NCBI GenBank assembly: GCA_023439045.1 | Contig: JAEXOY010000032.1 | Span: 62,001-126,000 of the forward strand | DNA: 64,000 bases | DNA from: Bacillota bacterium | Lineage (GTDB): Bacteria; Bacillota; Clostridia; Acetivibrionales; DSM-1351 | Direction of reading: 5' to 3' | In this document: positions 1 through 8,092 of the stretch, one piece after another | Layout: every line of letters begins with the position of its first letter | How positions within the stretch are numbered: the first letter of the stretch is position 1 | Made by a program: the position numbers and the translations under genes | Notes under the pieces: model-generated | Told to the model about the DNA's origin: nothing | The model's input: the letters and a program-made list of their open reading frames with translations, nothing else | Databases searched by the model: none

Positions 1-447
1 CTACAGTTTCCAGAAATCATAGATATCAACTTTCCTCTTGAAGGTGTCTTCCATAACTGCATAATTGTATCCATCATTAAGCGATTTCCGGGGCATGCCC
101 GCAAGGTAATGTATGCTTTATGGGGGTCAGGACAAATGATGTACACAAAAATGATTATTATTGTAGATAAAAATGTAAATCCTCATGATTTATCAACAGT
201 AGCATGGAAGGTTTTTAACAATACCGATGCCCGCAGGGATTTTGTCATTGCAGATGGACCACTGGATGCTTTGGATCATGCATCGGCGGCCAGTCATTAC
301 GGAAGTAGGGTAGGGATTGATGCAACAATAAAAATGAGGGAGGAAGGGCATCCAGGAAACTGGCCTGAGGATGTTGAAATGACCCGGGAAATAAAAGAGC
401 TGGTAAGCAGAAAGTGGGAGAAATATGGTTTTAGCAAAGGCATTTAA
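1..447 (+). CDS. UbiD-family decarboxylase, C-terminal part (5' end outside window)
   Basis: The frame is open from base 1 and gives 148 C-terminal residues ending at a TAA. The sequence (FPLEGVFHNC, RFPGHARKVM, WGSGQMMYTKM, DKNVNPHDLSTVAW, DPxDALDHA-like GPLDALDHAS) is typical of UbiD/MqnL-type decarboxylases, which remove the ring carboxylate of prenylated 4-hydroxybenzoate or a futalosine-pathway naphthoate using prenylated FMN. It overlaps the following UbiA-family gene by 23 nt, so the two are translationally coupled and should act in one quinone or aromatic pathway. The cofactor-binding N-terminal domain lies outside the window, so substrate cannot be judged. Family call is firm; the exact pathway is inference. 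Confidence 0.9.
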   Translation, partial: LQFPEIIDINFPLEGVFHNCIIVSIIKRFPGHARKVMYALWGSGQMMYTKMIIIVDKNVNPHDLSTVAWKVFNNTDARRDFVIADGPLDALDHASAASHYGSRVGIDATIKMREEGHPGNWPEDVEMTREIKELVSRKWEKYGFSKGI

Positions 448-1321
448 AAAAATTAAGCTCTATGGCGAGCTGGTTATGTTTTCTCATACTATTTTTTCAT
501 TGTCATTTGCAATAATATCAATGGTGCTAGCTTCAGGGGGATTACCATCACTTTATACAGTCTTCTGGATAGTTGTCGCTTTTATGGGTGCAAGGACAGG
601 AGCAAATGCCATAAACAGAGTGATAGACGCCAAAATTGATGCTATAAATGCAAGAACAGCACAAAGGCATATACCAAAGGGAGAGGTCAGTATAAAGGAA
701 GCAGTTATTCTCACAGCAATCTCGTTTGTTGTAATGGTAATTGGGGCTGCGAAGCTCAATCTCCTTTGTCTAATACTCTCACCAATTGCGTTAGTGCTGC
801 TGCTGGGGTATTCCTATACGAAGCGATTCACCTGGCTATGTCATTTAATTTTGGGAGTTACTACGGCAGCAGCACCAGTGGGAGCATGGATTGCCGTAAC
901 TGGCACAGTAAGCTTATCAGCGCTGGCAATGGGTGCAGCAAATGTGTTTTGGGTGGCGGGCTTCGATATAATATACAGTACTCAGGATTATGAATTTGAT
1001 GTAGAACATTGCTTGCATTCTATTCCGGTGAGGTTTGGAGTAAAAAGTGCACTTTTAATATCAAGTCTTTTTCACGTATTAAGCCTTATTTTCTTAGTTT
1101 TCCTAGGAATGATTAATAGCCTTTTAGGGTTATGGTATTATTGTGGATTGTTTATTGTGGCTTTGCTACTAATTGTTGAGCATAGCCCAACTGCTACAAG
1201 GAACTCTAGAAACATAAAGATTGCATCATATTCATTAAACCAGCTAATTAGCATTGTTTTACTCGTATTCTCACTAATTGATATTTTTAGTAATGTTACT
1301 TTTTATGTCAGAATATTTTAA
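425..1321 (+). CDS. UbiA-family prenyltransferase
   Basis: This 298-residue integral membrane protein has about eight to nine hydrophobic segments. It has the two UbiA aspartate motifs: NAINRVIDAKIDAINARTA (about residues 59-77) and DIIYSTQDYEFDVEH (about residues 180-194), which bind the Mg-diphosphate of the prenyl donor. It would attach a polyprenyl chain to an aromatic acid in the membrane. The start is ATG 425, with GGGAG just upstream inside the end of the UbiD gene. Paired UbiA and UbiD genes occur in ubiquinone and in futalosine menaquinone pathways (MqnP/MqnL); a clostridium would more likely use the latter or a related lipid. Confidence 0.9.
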   Translation: MVLAKAFKKIKLYGELVMFSHTIFSLSFAIISMVLASGGLPSLYTVFWIVVAFMGARTGANAINRVIDAKIDAINARTAQRHIPKGEVSIKEAVILTAISFVVMVIGAAKLNLLCLILSPIALVLLLGYSYTKRFTWLCHLILGVTTAAAPVGAWIAVTGTVSLSALAMGAANVFWVAGFDIIYSTQDYEFDVEHCLHSIPVRFGVKSALLISSLFHVLSLIFLVFLGMINSLLGLWYYCGLFIVALLLIVEHSPTATRNSRNIKIASYSLNQLISIVLLVFSLIDIFSNVTFYVRIF

Positions 1322-1441
1322 TTGAATTTTAGGCATCCTACTACCTGTTAGCAATAAACGAAGATATATATATGCTGTATAAGTCAATAAAATCAATGCT
1401 TTTTTTATAATATTCATCTCTTAATTATGGAGGAATGAAAA

Positions 1442-1573
1442 ATGGACGCAAGTAAAAAGCAAAAGGATACAAAGAATAATCGTAAATCTGATGGAAAATT
1501 TAGCAAAAAACATATAAACCACAGTCCACAAGCAGAAAGCGCTAGAACTATATTTGGTAAGGAAGAAAAATAA
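1442..1573 (+). CDS. small basic hydrophilic protein (43 aa), unknown
   Basis: An ATG preceded by GGAGGA opens a 43-codon frame ending in TAA. The product is very polar and basic, with no hydrophobic segment: it begins MDASKKQKDTKNNRK and ends ARTIFGKEEK. A second frame of the same character with its own AGGAG site follows 22 nt later. I do not recognise the family. The strong ribosome binding sites and the tandem arrangement argue for a real small protein, possibly of the short spore or nucleic-acid-binding type; that function is a guess. Confidence 0.45.
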   Translation: MDASKKQKDTKNNRKSDGKFSKKHINHSPQAESARTIFGKEEK

Positions 1574-1595
1574 ATCATGAAGGAGTAGGCTAGTA

Positions 1596-1715
1596 ATGAC
1601 AAAACAAAATAAGCAACAACCTGACCAAACAGAGGCAAGGATAAAGAAGGCAAATCTCCTTACTTCCATTGAACAAATAAAGGAAAAATCAAATAAAGAT
1701 AAGCCTAACAGATAA
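1596..1715 (+). CDS. small basic hydrophilic protein (39 aa), unknown
   Basis: The ATG at 1596 is preceded by AAGGAG at about 11 nt. The 39-residue product (starts MTKQNKQQPDQTEAR, contains IKKANLLTSIEQIKEK) is charged, with one short amphipathic helix. It follows the 43-aa frame at 1442-1573. Family not recognised. Downstream (1716-1860) the DNA is a low-complexity run of AAATAAAT-type repeats with no gene. Confidence 0.4.
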   Translation: MTKQNKQQPDQTEARIKKANLLTSIEQIKEKSNKDKPNR

Positions 1716-1862
1716 AAATTAAAAATAGACTGAATAAATTATTAAAATAAATAAACAGAAATAAATAAAATCAAATATTTAAACAGAACAATTAAAATCA
1801 AATAAATAATCAGAATAAATAAAACTTCAAATAAAGAAAAATAGAATAATTCCCCATATAGC
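1716..1862. repeat. A/T-rich degenerate AAATAA repeat tract
   Basis: The tract repeats AAATAAATAA-, AATCAAAT- and CAGAATAAATAA-like words with almost no G and C. It separates two small genes from the substrate-binding protein and contains no convincing open frame. It may hold the promoter of the ABC genes, but A/T richness makes -10 calls meaningless here. Confidence 0.5.
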
Positions 1863-1887
1863 GAATAAATTATTATAGCCAGGAAGC

Positions 1888-2838
1888 ATGTGGGGGATAT
1901 TGAAGGGAATGCTAAAAAGAGCCTTAGCTGCAATACTCATTTTTGTTTTAACGACAATACTTTTTGGATGCGGCAGCGCACAGCCCAAAACCATAAAGCT
2001 CGGTCTTACACCAGCTGTAGATGCCATACCGTTTATTATAGCCCAAGATAATGGGTATTTTAAGAAGCGTGGTATTGAAGTTGAGCTGCAGGTATTTAAA
2101 AGTGCGAAGGATAGAGATACAGCCTTTTTAAGTACTGACCTGGACGGGGTTCTATGCGACCTCATTGCAATTTGCATATATAATAACTCAGGAACCTCTG
2201 TCAAGATAACGGGCATTACCGATGGGGATTTTATGCTTATTGCAGGGGCTAATTCGGGGATTAAGTCAATGAAAGACTTAAAAGGGAGCAAAAAGAAGGT
2301 TGCAATTTCAGAAAAAACAGTTATAGATTTTACCCTTGATAAGTTGTTGGAAAAGAACTCTCTCTCAGACAATGACATAGCAAAAGAAATGATACCCAGC
2401 ATTCCAACTAGGCTTGAAATGCTTAGAAATGACAAGGTGCAGTTAGCGCTTCTACCAGAGCCATATTCCTCACTGGCAATAAAGAGTGGTGGTATTAAAA
2501 TAGATTCTGCGTATAATAATGGGATTTACAGCAATGTATCTGCATTTAAACAAGAAACACTAAATAATAAAAGCGAAGCTGTTAAGGAGTTGAATAGTGC
2601 CTATAAGGAAGCATTAGAATACATAAAAAATACTCCTGTAGAAAAATACGAAGACAAGTTAATAGATTTTATTGGGTACCCGAAGGATATGAAAGGGCAG
2701 ATAATGCTACCTGAATATAGAGACAACACTCTTCCTGACAATTCTTCTATTGGGGCGGCAATAAAATGGTGCTTGGATAGAGGAATTATCAAAAAAGAAT
2801 TAAAAGCAGAAGAGCTTGTTTATAAATTATTTGATTAG
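1888..2838 (+). CDS. ABC transporter substrate-binding lipoprotein (NMT1/SsuA-like)
   Basis: The protein has a signal peptide and a lipobox ending LFGC (Cys28 from this start), then IKLGLTPAVDAIPFIIAQDNG, the opening of the NMT1/THI5/SsuA/TauA family of periplasmic-type binding proteins. The following repeats of FLSTDLDGVLCDLIA and PSIPTRLEMLRNDKVQLALLPEP fit that fold. Length, 316 residues, is normal. ATG 1909 (Met8) is an alternative start that leaves a more usual signal peptide. It lies 45 nt upstream of its permease. Ligand unknown; UbiA/UbiD neighbours hint at an aromatic or quinone precursor, and sulfonates are another option. Confidence 0.85.
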   Translation: MWGILKGMLKRALAAILIFVLTTILFGCGSAQPKTIKLGLTPAVDAIPFIIAQDNGYFKKRGIEVELQVFKSAKDRDTAFLSTDLDGVLCDLIAICIYNNSGTSVKITGITDGDFMLIAGANSGIKSMKDLKGSKKKVAISEKTVIDFTLDKLLEKNSLSDNDIAKEMIPSIPTRLEMLRNDKVQLALLPEPYSSLAIKSGGIKIDSAYNNGIYSNVSAFKQETLNNKSEAVKELNSAYKEALEYIKNTPVEKYEDKLIDFIGYPKDMKGQIMLPEYRDNTLPDNSSIGAAIKWCLDRGIIKKELKAEELVYKLFD

Positions 2839-2883
2839 AACTGAGCACCAAAAGTGTCTTAGTTCTACATTTTTAGGTGTAAT

Positions 2884-3615
2884 ATGAGAAAAGTAAAGCT
2901 TTACGCCCTAGGGTTTTTTTATACAAACTTGATTTGGGCTTTTTTATTTATATTGTTAGACAAACCTGTTATACCCAATCCGGTAGATGTATATGCAAGC
3001 TTTTCGTACTTTTTTCAGGACGGATTGGCTGTACATATGTTTGTAAGCCTTTTTAGAATATTTGCAGGAATAGCCATATCACTTATGCTAGGTATTACTA
3101 TTGGGTATTTAATGACCCAATCTAATAAATGGAGCAGGGTACTGACACCATTGGTCTACTTTACTTATCCAATTCCAAAGACAGCCTTATTGCCTATAAT
3201 AATGATACTATTTGGGCTAGGGGATTGCTCAAAAGTAATCCTAATAGTATTAATTATAATTTTTCAGGTTATTGTTACAGTAAGGGACGGCATTTTGAAT
3301 ATAAGTAAAGAATACATTGACTGTGCAAATAATTATGGTGCGTCTAGAATGCAAACCTTCTGGTTTGTTATATTGCCGTCTGTTTTGCCAGAGGTGTTAA
3401 CTAGTATCAGGTTATCCATTGGAACTGCTCTAGCCGTATTATTTTTTGCAGAAGGTTATGGAACAAGTATGGGCTTGGGGTACTTTATACTTGATGCTTG
3501 GTCAATTATTGACTATGTAAAAATGTTCAGAGGTATTATTGTATTAGGTCTTGTAGGGGTATCACTCTTTATAATAATTGATTGGTTTGAAAATAGGCTA
3601 CTAGACTGGAGATGA
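2884..3615 (+). CDS. ABC transporter permease (SsuC/TauC/ThiX type)
   Basis: This 243-residue protein has about six membrane segments and the cytoplasmic EAA loop (ANNYGASRMQTFWFVILPS, about residues 146-164) that contacts the ATPase. It belongs to the BPD_transp_1 permeases that work with NMT1-like binding proteins. It follows the binding-protein gene directly, in one operon ending at a hairpin at 3627. No ATPase gene is present downstream; the ATPase must be upstream of the window or be shared. Confidence 0.85.
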   Translation: MRKVKLYALGFFYTNLIWAFLFILLDKPVIPNPVDVYASFSYFFQDGLAVHMFVSLFRIFAGIAISLMLGITIGYLMTQSNKWSRVLTPLVYFTYPIPKTALLPIIMILFGLGDCSKVILIVLIIIFQVIVTVRDGILNISKEYIDCANNYGASRMQTFWFVILPSVLPEVLTSIRLSIGTALAVLFFAEGYGTSMGLGYFILDAWSIIDYVKMFRGIIVLGLVGVSLFIIIDWFENRLLDWR

Positions 3616-3626
3616 TATAAATGAAT

Positions 3627-3671
3627 AAGGCAACAGAAGCGTTTAGTCTCCTGCTGCCTTTAATTTTGAAA
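3627..3671 (+). terminator. intrinsic terminator after ABC permease
   Basis: AAGGCAACAGAAG pairs with CTCCTGCTGCCTT across an 8-nt loop, followed by TTTAATTTTG. It lies 11 nt past the permease stop and overlaps no strong gene. Confidence 0.65.
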
Positions 3672-3691
3672 CATTATAAGTCCATTAATAG

Positions 3692-4051
3692 TTACTCTGC
3701 TATCAAACAACAAGAGCATGATGACATTATTGCACTGTCTAAATTAATTTGCTCTTCCATTGATATATCAGTAAATCTCAGAGTATAAGTGGTATTCTTA
3801 GCTAAAAGAATTTTACCTTTAAGGTTAAAATTGTGAGTAGATATAATGTTATGCATTACAAACCGTACTTGAACACTTTCTCCCACCAAATATTTTTTGG
3901 TAGGGGCATAAAAACGGAGTTCATCGGCTGCAATATCTTTAACAGTAACGTCTTCCCAAGTAATACCGTTTTTGCTTATTTTAACTAAATCAAGAGATAA
4001 CTGGCATCTTTTATAGTGCCTATGTTGGAGTTCATTTAAATACCGTTTCAT
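3692..4051 (-). CDS. PilZ-like domain protein
   Basis: This 119-residue cytosolic protein starts with basic residues (HRHYKRCQLSLDL) like the RxxxR loop of PilZ domains. A beta-rich stretch with the position of the D/NxSxxG motif occupied by DIAADELRF follows. PilZ domains bind cyclic di-GMP; here the second motif is degenerate (no SxxG), so binding is doubtful. The ATG is preceded by a run of G (GGGGGGATGATGT). It is a single-gene unit, convergent with the ABC operon. Confidence 0.6.
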   Translation of the reverse strand: MKRYLNELQHRHYKRCQLSLDLVKISKNGITWEDVTVKDIAADELRFYAPTKKYLVGESVQVRFVMHNIISTHNFNLKGKILLAKNTTYTLRFTDISMEEQINLDSAIMSSCSCCLIAE

Positions 4052-4168
4052 ACATCATCCCCCCCCTAATTCATTTATGTATACTTAAAATATACCATGT
4101 TTTGTACTTAAATTCAAACATAAATTTATTTAAAGTACTTATGCTTTTGAATTAGGGGGATTGATAAA

Positions 4169-5515
4169 TCAGAGTGTATTATAGAGGAAGGCTAATGCAG
4201 CCCATGTTCCTGGACCTACATAACCAGTAACCGGTAAATTAAAATCTCGTTGGAATATTCGTATTGCGTTTTCAGTTTGGTCATCAAAAGTACCCGTAAC
4301 TTCGATTTTTGGTATATTAGTATATACGTCAGCTATCTTTGATAGATAAGTCTGGAAGTTCTCTACATCCCTACCTGAAGCACCTTTAGTAAGTACGTAG
4401 CCGGGATAGAGTGCTGCCTTTGATGTACCATATTCAGGAGGAAGAGTTTCCAGGATTGACCTGTATGCTTGTTGTAGTGCATTCCAGGTTTGTCTACCTA
4501 CTATTCCATCAGGAGTTAAACCCTGTGACTGCTGAAAAGCTTTTACTGCAGCCTCTGTAGCTTCATCAAACTTAGCATTAAACTCAAATGGTGGTAAGTC
4601 TTGATAAAATAAAGAAATAGCTTCTAAGAAATACTGAAGATATAGCACTTCTATTGACTGCATTCCAGGAGTAAGCAGCTCAGGGAATGGTGTCTCTATT
4701 TCTGGCAAAGTTATTCCTTCCGCAGTTAATTCTCCCAATCTCTTAACGCCATTGAAAATCTCTTTAATTTTATACCAGGTTGCTTTACCTACTATGCCAT
4801 CTTGTGTAAGATTAAATATTTTTTGGAATTCTCTAACAGCGGCCTCTGTATCAGCACCAAATCTGCCATCTGTAGATTGGATTTGTGGAATTGCGGGATA
4901 GTTCTTCCTAATTCTATTAAGCTCAGTCTGTATTTGCTTTACCTCATTGCTTGCTGAACCCCTTCTTAAGGGAGTGCCTGGGTAGGACGGTACATTCTCT
5001 TTTATGGGAGCATTCATAACAATATTTATATCATCACCATAGTAGCGTTGTAGTATCTCATATGGCGTTAATCCTTGTTTTGCAAGATCAACAGTGCCCC
5101 ATTGGGAAAGACCTGCACACTGTGTTGTTGTACCATTGCAAAATGCAGTAAAAAAAGGTTGAATATTTCCTTGTCTTACGACATAATCATTAAATAATTC
5201 GTCCACAATTCTACTTATGTTTTCAAAAATATCTCTACCAGGGACGTATGCTTGATCAAATTGGGTGGAATTAGTTATATCAAAGTCATAACCCTGGCTT
5301 CTATAATGCTCGGTATAAATTCTATTTAGAGCATAAGTTATTTGGGCATATATGTTCGCCCTAATAGCATTTTCAGGCCATGTAGGATAAATTTCGCTAG
5401 ATGCTACATTTTTTATATAATCAGCAAACCCTACTGTTACATTTTGAGCAGGTTGATCCGGCCTCCCAAGATGAACTACAATGGTCTCTGGAATAAATGG
5501 CAGTCCTGTTGGCAT
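4169..5515 (-). CDS. SpoIID/LytB-like domain protein with three peptidoglycan-binding repeats
   Basis: Residues about 1-170 form a SpoIID/LytB-like domain: IPETIVVHLG, then FADYIKNVASSEIYPTWPEN, where the Glu of SSE matches the catalytic Glu of SpoIID lytic transglycosylases, and a C-terminal CAGLSQWGTVDLAKQG like the GMSQ-GA motif. Three PG_binding_1 domains follow (about 180-255, 280-355, 370-448), each with a D.xFG..T..AV..FQ core and a GIVG..TW ending. There is no signal peptide, as in spore coat or mother-cell proteins. It starts 2 nt after the Gln-rich gene, so they are co-translated. Likely role: binding or trimming spore peptidoglycan; the 448-residue combination is inferred from domains only. 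Confidence 0.8.
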   Translation of the reverse strand: MPTGLPFIPETIVVHLGRPDQPAQNVTVGFADYIKNVASSEIYPTWPENAIRANIYAQITYALNRIYTEHYRSQGYDFDITNSTQFDQAYVPGRDIFENISRIVDELFNDYVVRQGNIQPFFTAFCNGTTTQCAGLSQWGTVDLAKQGLTPYEILQRYYGDDINIVMNAPIKENVPSYPGTPLRRGSASNEVKQIQTELNRIRKNYPAIPQIQSTDGRFGADTEAAVREFQKIFNLTQDGIVGKATWYKIKEIFNGVKRLGELTAEGITLPEIETPFPELLTPGMQSIEVLYLQYFLEAISLFYQDLPPFEFNAKFDEATEAAVKAFQQSQGLTPDGIVGRQTWNALQQAYRSILETLPPEYGTSKAALYPGYVLTKGASGRDVENFQTYLSKIADVYTNIPKIEVTGTFDDQTENAIRIFQRDFNLPVTGYVGPGTWAALAFLYNTL

Positions 5516-5517
5516 TT

Positions 5518-6309
5518 TTATCTCTCCTTTTCTGATAATTCTGGTTCTGTTTGTATGACTTTAGTTGGGAACTCCGGGGACGAAATCCCAGTGTCCGGAA
5601 GCAGTACTACTGGTTGAATAGAAGTTATGCCGTCAAACACAGGAACACTGTAGTTATATACATTCTGGTATTTGGGGTGTTCAATTGCTATTGTATATGT
5701 AGAATACGGAGTGCTGTTATCAGGAGTTTGAGAAAGAGAGCTATCTGGCGCCGGGAGTGGCACTGCTAGTGTTTGACCATTTACATCAGTTGTCAAAATA
5801 TAAAGTGTAAAAACATTATTTCCAAGTTCCTTAGTTATGGTAACCTTGGCGTCAGGTACAGGTAAAACACCGCCAGCTGTAGAAACTTGCATTTTTACAT
5901 AGCCAACGTTGGGGTTTTTGGCCATGAAAGCGTCCCACTGTACTTGGGTTTTAGAGTTTAAACCTGATATTGGCCCATTAAATGTTGTAGTACTTTGGCC
6001 AATGTTGTCTTGCTGGACTATGCCTCCTTGTTGACCCATGTTGCCCTGTTGGGCCATGCCACCCTGTGAGCCAATGCTACCTTGTTGGCCTATCTTGCTT
6101 TGCTGGCCCATGCCGCCCTGTTGGCCCATGGGACCTTGTTGGGTCATGCCGCCCTGTTGACCCATGTTATCCTGTGAGCATTGATTGTATTGTTGGTTTA
6201 AGTTGTTTTGACCATTCTCATAACTATGTCTGTGAGACCTGTGCTTTCCGCTCTTACTATTGGAGTTTTGGTTAATTCTAACCATGTCAAGATTTCTATT
6301 ATTTATCAT
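5518..6309 (-). CDS. Gln/Gly-repeat protein with C-terminal beta domain
   Basis: I take ATG 6309 as start because AAGGAG lies 7 nt upstream; a longer frame from 6342 lacks a site. The 263-residue product has a His/Asn/Ser-rich start, then about ten units of the type (M/I)GQQGG(M/I), and then a beta-rich region from about residue 130 (VGYVKMQVSTAGG, PVPDAKVTITKELGNN, DVNGQT) that looks like a carboxypeptidase-regulatory (Ig-like) domain. No signal peptide. It is co-transcribed with the SpoIID/peptidoglycan-binding gene and is plausibly a spore-surface or coat partner. Function is inference; the repeat would be prone to length variation. Confidence 0.7.
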   Translation of the reverse strand: MINNRNLDMVRINQNSNSKSGKHRSHRHSYENGQNNLNQQYNQCSQDNMGQQGGMTQQGPMGQQGGMGQQSKIGQQGSIGSQGGMAQQGNMGQQGGIVQQDNIGQSTTTFNGPISGLNSKTQVQWDAFMAKNPNVGYVKMQVSTAGGVLPVPDAKVTITKELGNNVFTLYILTTDVNGQTLAVPLPAPDSSLSQTPDNSTPYSTYTIAIEHPKYQNVYNYSVPVFDGITSIQPVVLLPDTGISSPEFPTKVIQTEPELSEKER

Positions 6310-6434
6310 ATATTTCTCCTTTATATATAATTGTAATATCAAGTATTACATTTAACCTCATACCATTATATTCTGAGGGTTATTAAAGAGTGAAAAGCAA
6401 AACAGAATTTTGATTGTGACACTATGACGTCGAA

Positions 6435-6473
6435 ATAATATATCTTGCTATTTTTTATAGCAAGATATATTAT
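6435..6473. repeat. 17-bp perfect inverted repeat between divergent genes
   Basis: Two 17-bp arms (6435-6451 and 6457-6473, containing ATATCTTGCTAT / ATAGCAAGATAT) flank a TTTTT loop. It lies in the divergent intergenic region of the Gln-rich gene and the EamA gene, so it is not the terminator of either. It may be a leader hairpin of the EamA mRNA or an operator. Confidence 0.6.
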
Positions 6474-6540
6474 ATTTTGGGTAGTAAACCATTATTTGAA
6501 ATACATAAGTTTTAGTTATATTAATTGGGGGCTTTATTCG

Positions 6541-7416
6541 ATGAAAATTCCACTAGTAGCGTCACTTTCCGTGCGGGGAAGAGCAATAATAGCATTGGTA
6601 GCATGTGCTACATTATGGAGCCTAGGAGGCTTAATGATTAAACTGGTTAATCTTAACCCTGTAGCTATAGCTGGAATTAGAAGCCTTTTTGCTGCAATAA
6701 TAATGTTTTTAGTGTGCAGGCGCCCAAAATTTGATTTCTCTCCAATGCAAATTGGAGCAGCTTTGATGTACACTGGTACAGTTTTACTGTTTGTGATGGC
6801 AAATAAAATGACAACCTCGGCTAATGCTATATTACTGCAATATACGGCACCAATATATGCTGCAATTCTAGGTTTTATTTTTTTACGAGAAAAGGTTAAT
6901 ATAAGAGATGTTGTAGCAATTATAGTTATACTTGGCGGGATGTGCCTTTTCTTTGTAGATGACTTGAATTCAGGTGGGCTATTAGGTAATGTATTAGCAA
7001 TTTTAAGCGGAATTTGCTTTTCAGCCCAAGCCATTTTTATGAAGCTCCAGAAGACCTCATCTCCAACGGCTTCAATAATATTGGGGAATATAATTACATT
7101 TGTGGTTTCTATTCCATTTCTTTTTGCAGATACACCAACACCAGGTGAAATCACTATCCTTGCTATGATGGGCATTTTCCAATTAGGACTGGCATATGTC
7201 TTATATTCCTATGCAGTCACCAAGCTTTCAGCACTTGAGATGGTTCTGATTCCTATTGTTGAACCAATACTAAATCCTATTTGGGTAGTTATATTTACAG
7301 GCGAAATACCAGGTGCAATGGCAATAATTGGTGGGGCCATAGTTATTGGTGCAGTTATAGTAAAATCCCTTACTGGAAACAAAAAGCAGCTTGAGCTAAA
7401 ACTTAATAAGGGTTAA
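6541..7416 (+). CDS. EamA/DMT-family transporter
   Basis: Start chosen at ATG 6541, which has TTGGGGGC 9 nt upstream; upstream frame-open sequence runs through a hairpin and has no site. The 291-residue protein has ten hydrophobic helices in two five-helix EamA repeats (second begins near GLLGNVLAILSGICFSAQA). Members export amino acids or metabolites, or import sugars; the substrate cannot be told. It stands alone on the plus strand. Confidence 0.85.
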   Translation: MKIPLVASLSVRGRAIIALVACATLWSLGGLMIKLVNLNPVAIAGIRSLFAAIIMFLVCRRPKFDFSPMQIGAALMYTGTVLLFVMANKMTTSANAILLQYTAPIYAAILGFIFLREKVNIRDVVAIIVILGGMCLFFVDDLNSGGLLGNVLAILSGICFSAQAIFMKLQKTSSPTASIILGNIITFVVSIPFLFADTPTPGEITILAMMGIFQLGLAYVLYSYAVTKLSALEMVLIPIVEPILNPIWVVIFTGEIPGAMAIIGGAIVIGAVIVKSLTGNKKQLELKLNKG

Positions 7417-7437
7417 ATTTATTAAAGTACATGTAAT

Positions 7438-7560
7438 AATGTTACTTATAATTATGTTACTTATAATTTCTACATACAAATATGTTACTTATAATTTCTA
7501 CATACAAATATGTTACTTATATTTTATACAGACAAATATTGTTACTTATATTTTCTACAG
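7438..7560. repeat. 28-bp tandem repeat at the 3' end of the amidase gene
   Basis: Units of 28-29 bp starting at about 7455, 7483, 7511 and 7540 share the word TGTTACTTATAATTTCTACA; a partial copy precedes them. The last copy overlaps the end of the amidase frame (stop at 7542), so the gene end itself has been duplicated outward. Confidence 0.75.
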
Positions 7561-8045
7561 CCATCTATTATTATAAATCTTATTTGTCTTATGGAATAAT
7601 TGCTAAGCGGATTTTTGTAAGTATCAAAAGAGTGGGTAGCTATATATATTTGGTCGAAATTATCAGGAGAATCCTTTTTGACTATTATACCTGAGTGATG
7701 ATAATAATCATGCTCAGTTGCTAGCTGTACAAAATCTCCCGGTACAACATCTTCAGCAGATGCATTATGGCCGTATGGACCTGTTCCAGTATTATTTAAT
7801 AAAAACTCATAGAAGTTAGCCACTGCCGTCCATGCAGGGGCTCTGCTGTTAACTGAATAGTAGTACCAACCGGTATATAGCTTTGGATTCATAACTCCGG
7901 TACCTGCATAAAGGCACTGCGACAAGAAATTGGTACAATCACCACCAATTTCTTCAAAATCATAATAGGCAGGATTCCGAGATAATGCCCATTTCTTTGC
8001 ATAATCAAGAGCCTTTGGCCTGTTATAACCTGATTCAACAAACAT
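7542..8045 (-). CDS. amidase-domain protein (Amidase_6 / DUF-type NlpC-like)
   Basis: The 167-residue product begins with YNRPKALDYAKKWALSRNPAYYDFEEIGGDCTNFLSQ in pieces that mark the Amidase_6 family. The catalytic Cys is in GGDCTNFLSQ, and His residues follow in ATEHDYYHHSGII and ATHS. Members are thought to hydrolyse amide bonds of cell-wall or exported peptides and often occur with spore or wall proteins. There is no signal peptide in this frame. It stands alone between the EamA gene and the two-component genes. Confidence 0.75.
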   Translation of the reverse strand: MFVESGYNRPKALDYAKKWALSRNPAYYDFEEIGGDCTNFLSQCLYAGTGVMNPKLYTGWYYYSVNSRAPAWTAVANFYEFLLNNTGTGPYGHNASAEDVVPGDFVQLATEHDYYHHSGIIVKKDSPDNFDQIYIATHSFDTYKNPLSNYSIRQIRFIIIDGCRKYK

Positions 8046-8092
8046 TTCTATTCACCTAGATTATTACTAATTATTATTCCTATACCATTTTA

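Noticed and set aside
3621..3788. Short open frame after the ABC permease as the missing ATPase start
   Set aside because: It runs through the terminator and the end of the PilZ gene on the other strand and has no Walker motif.
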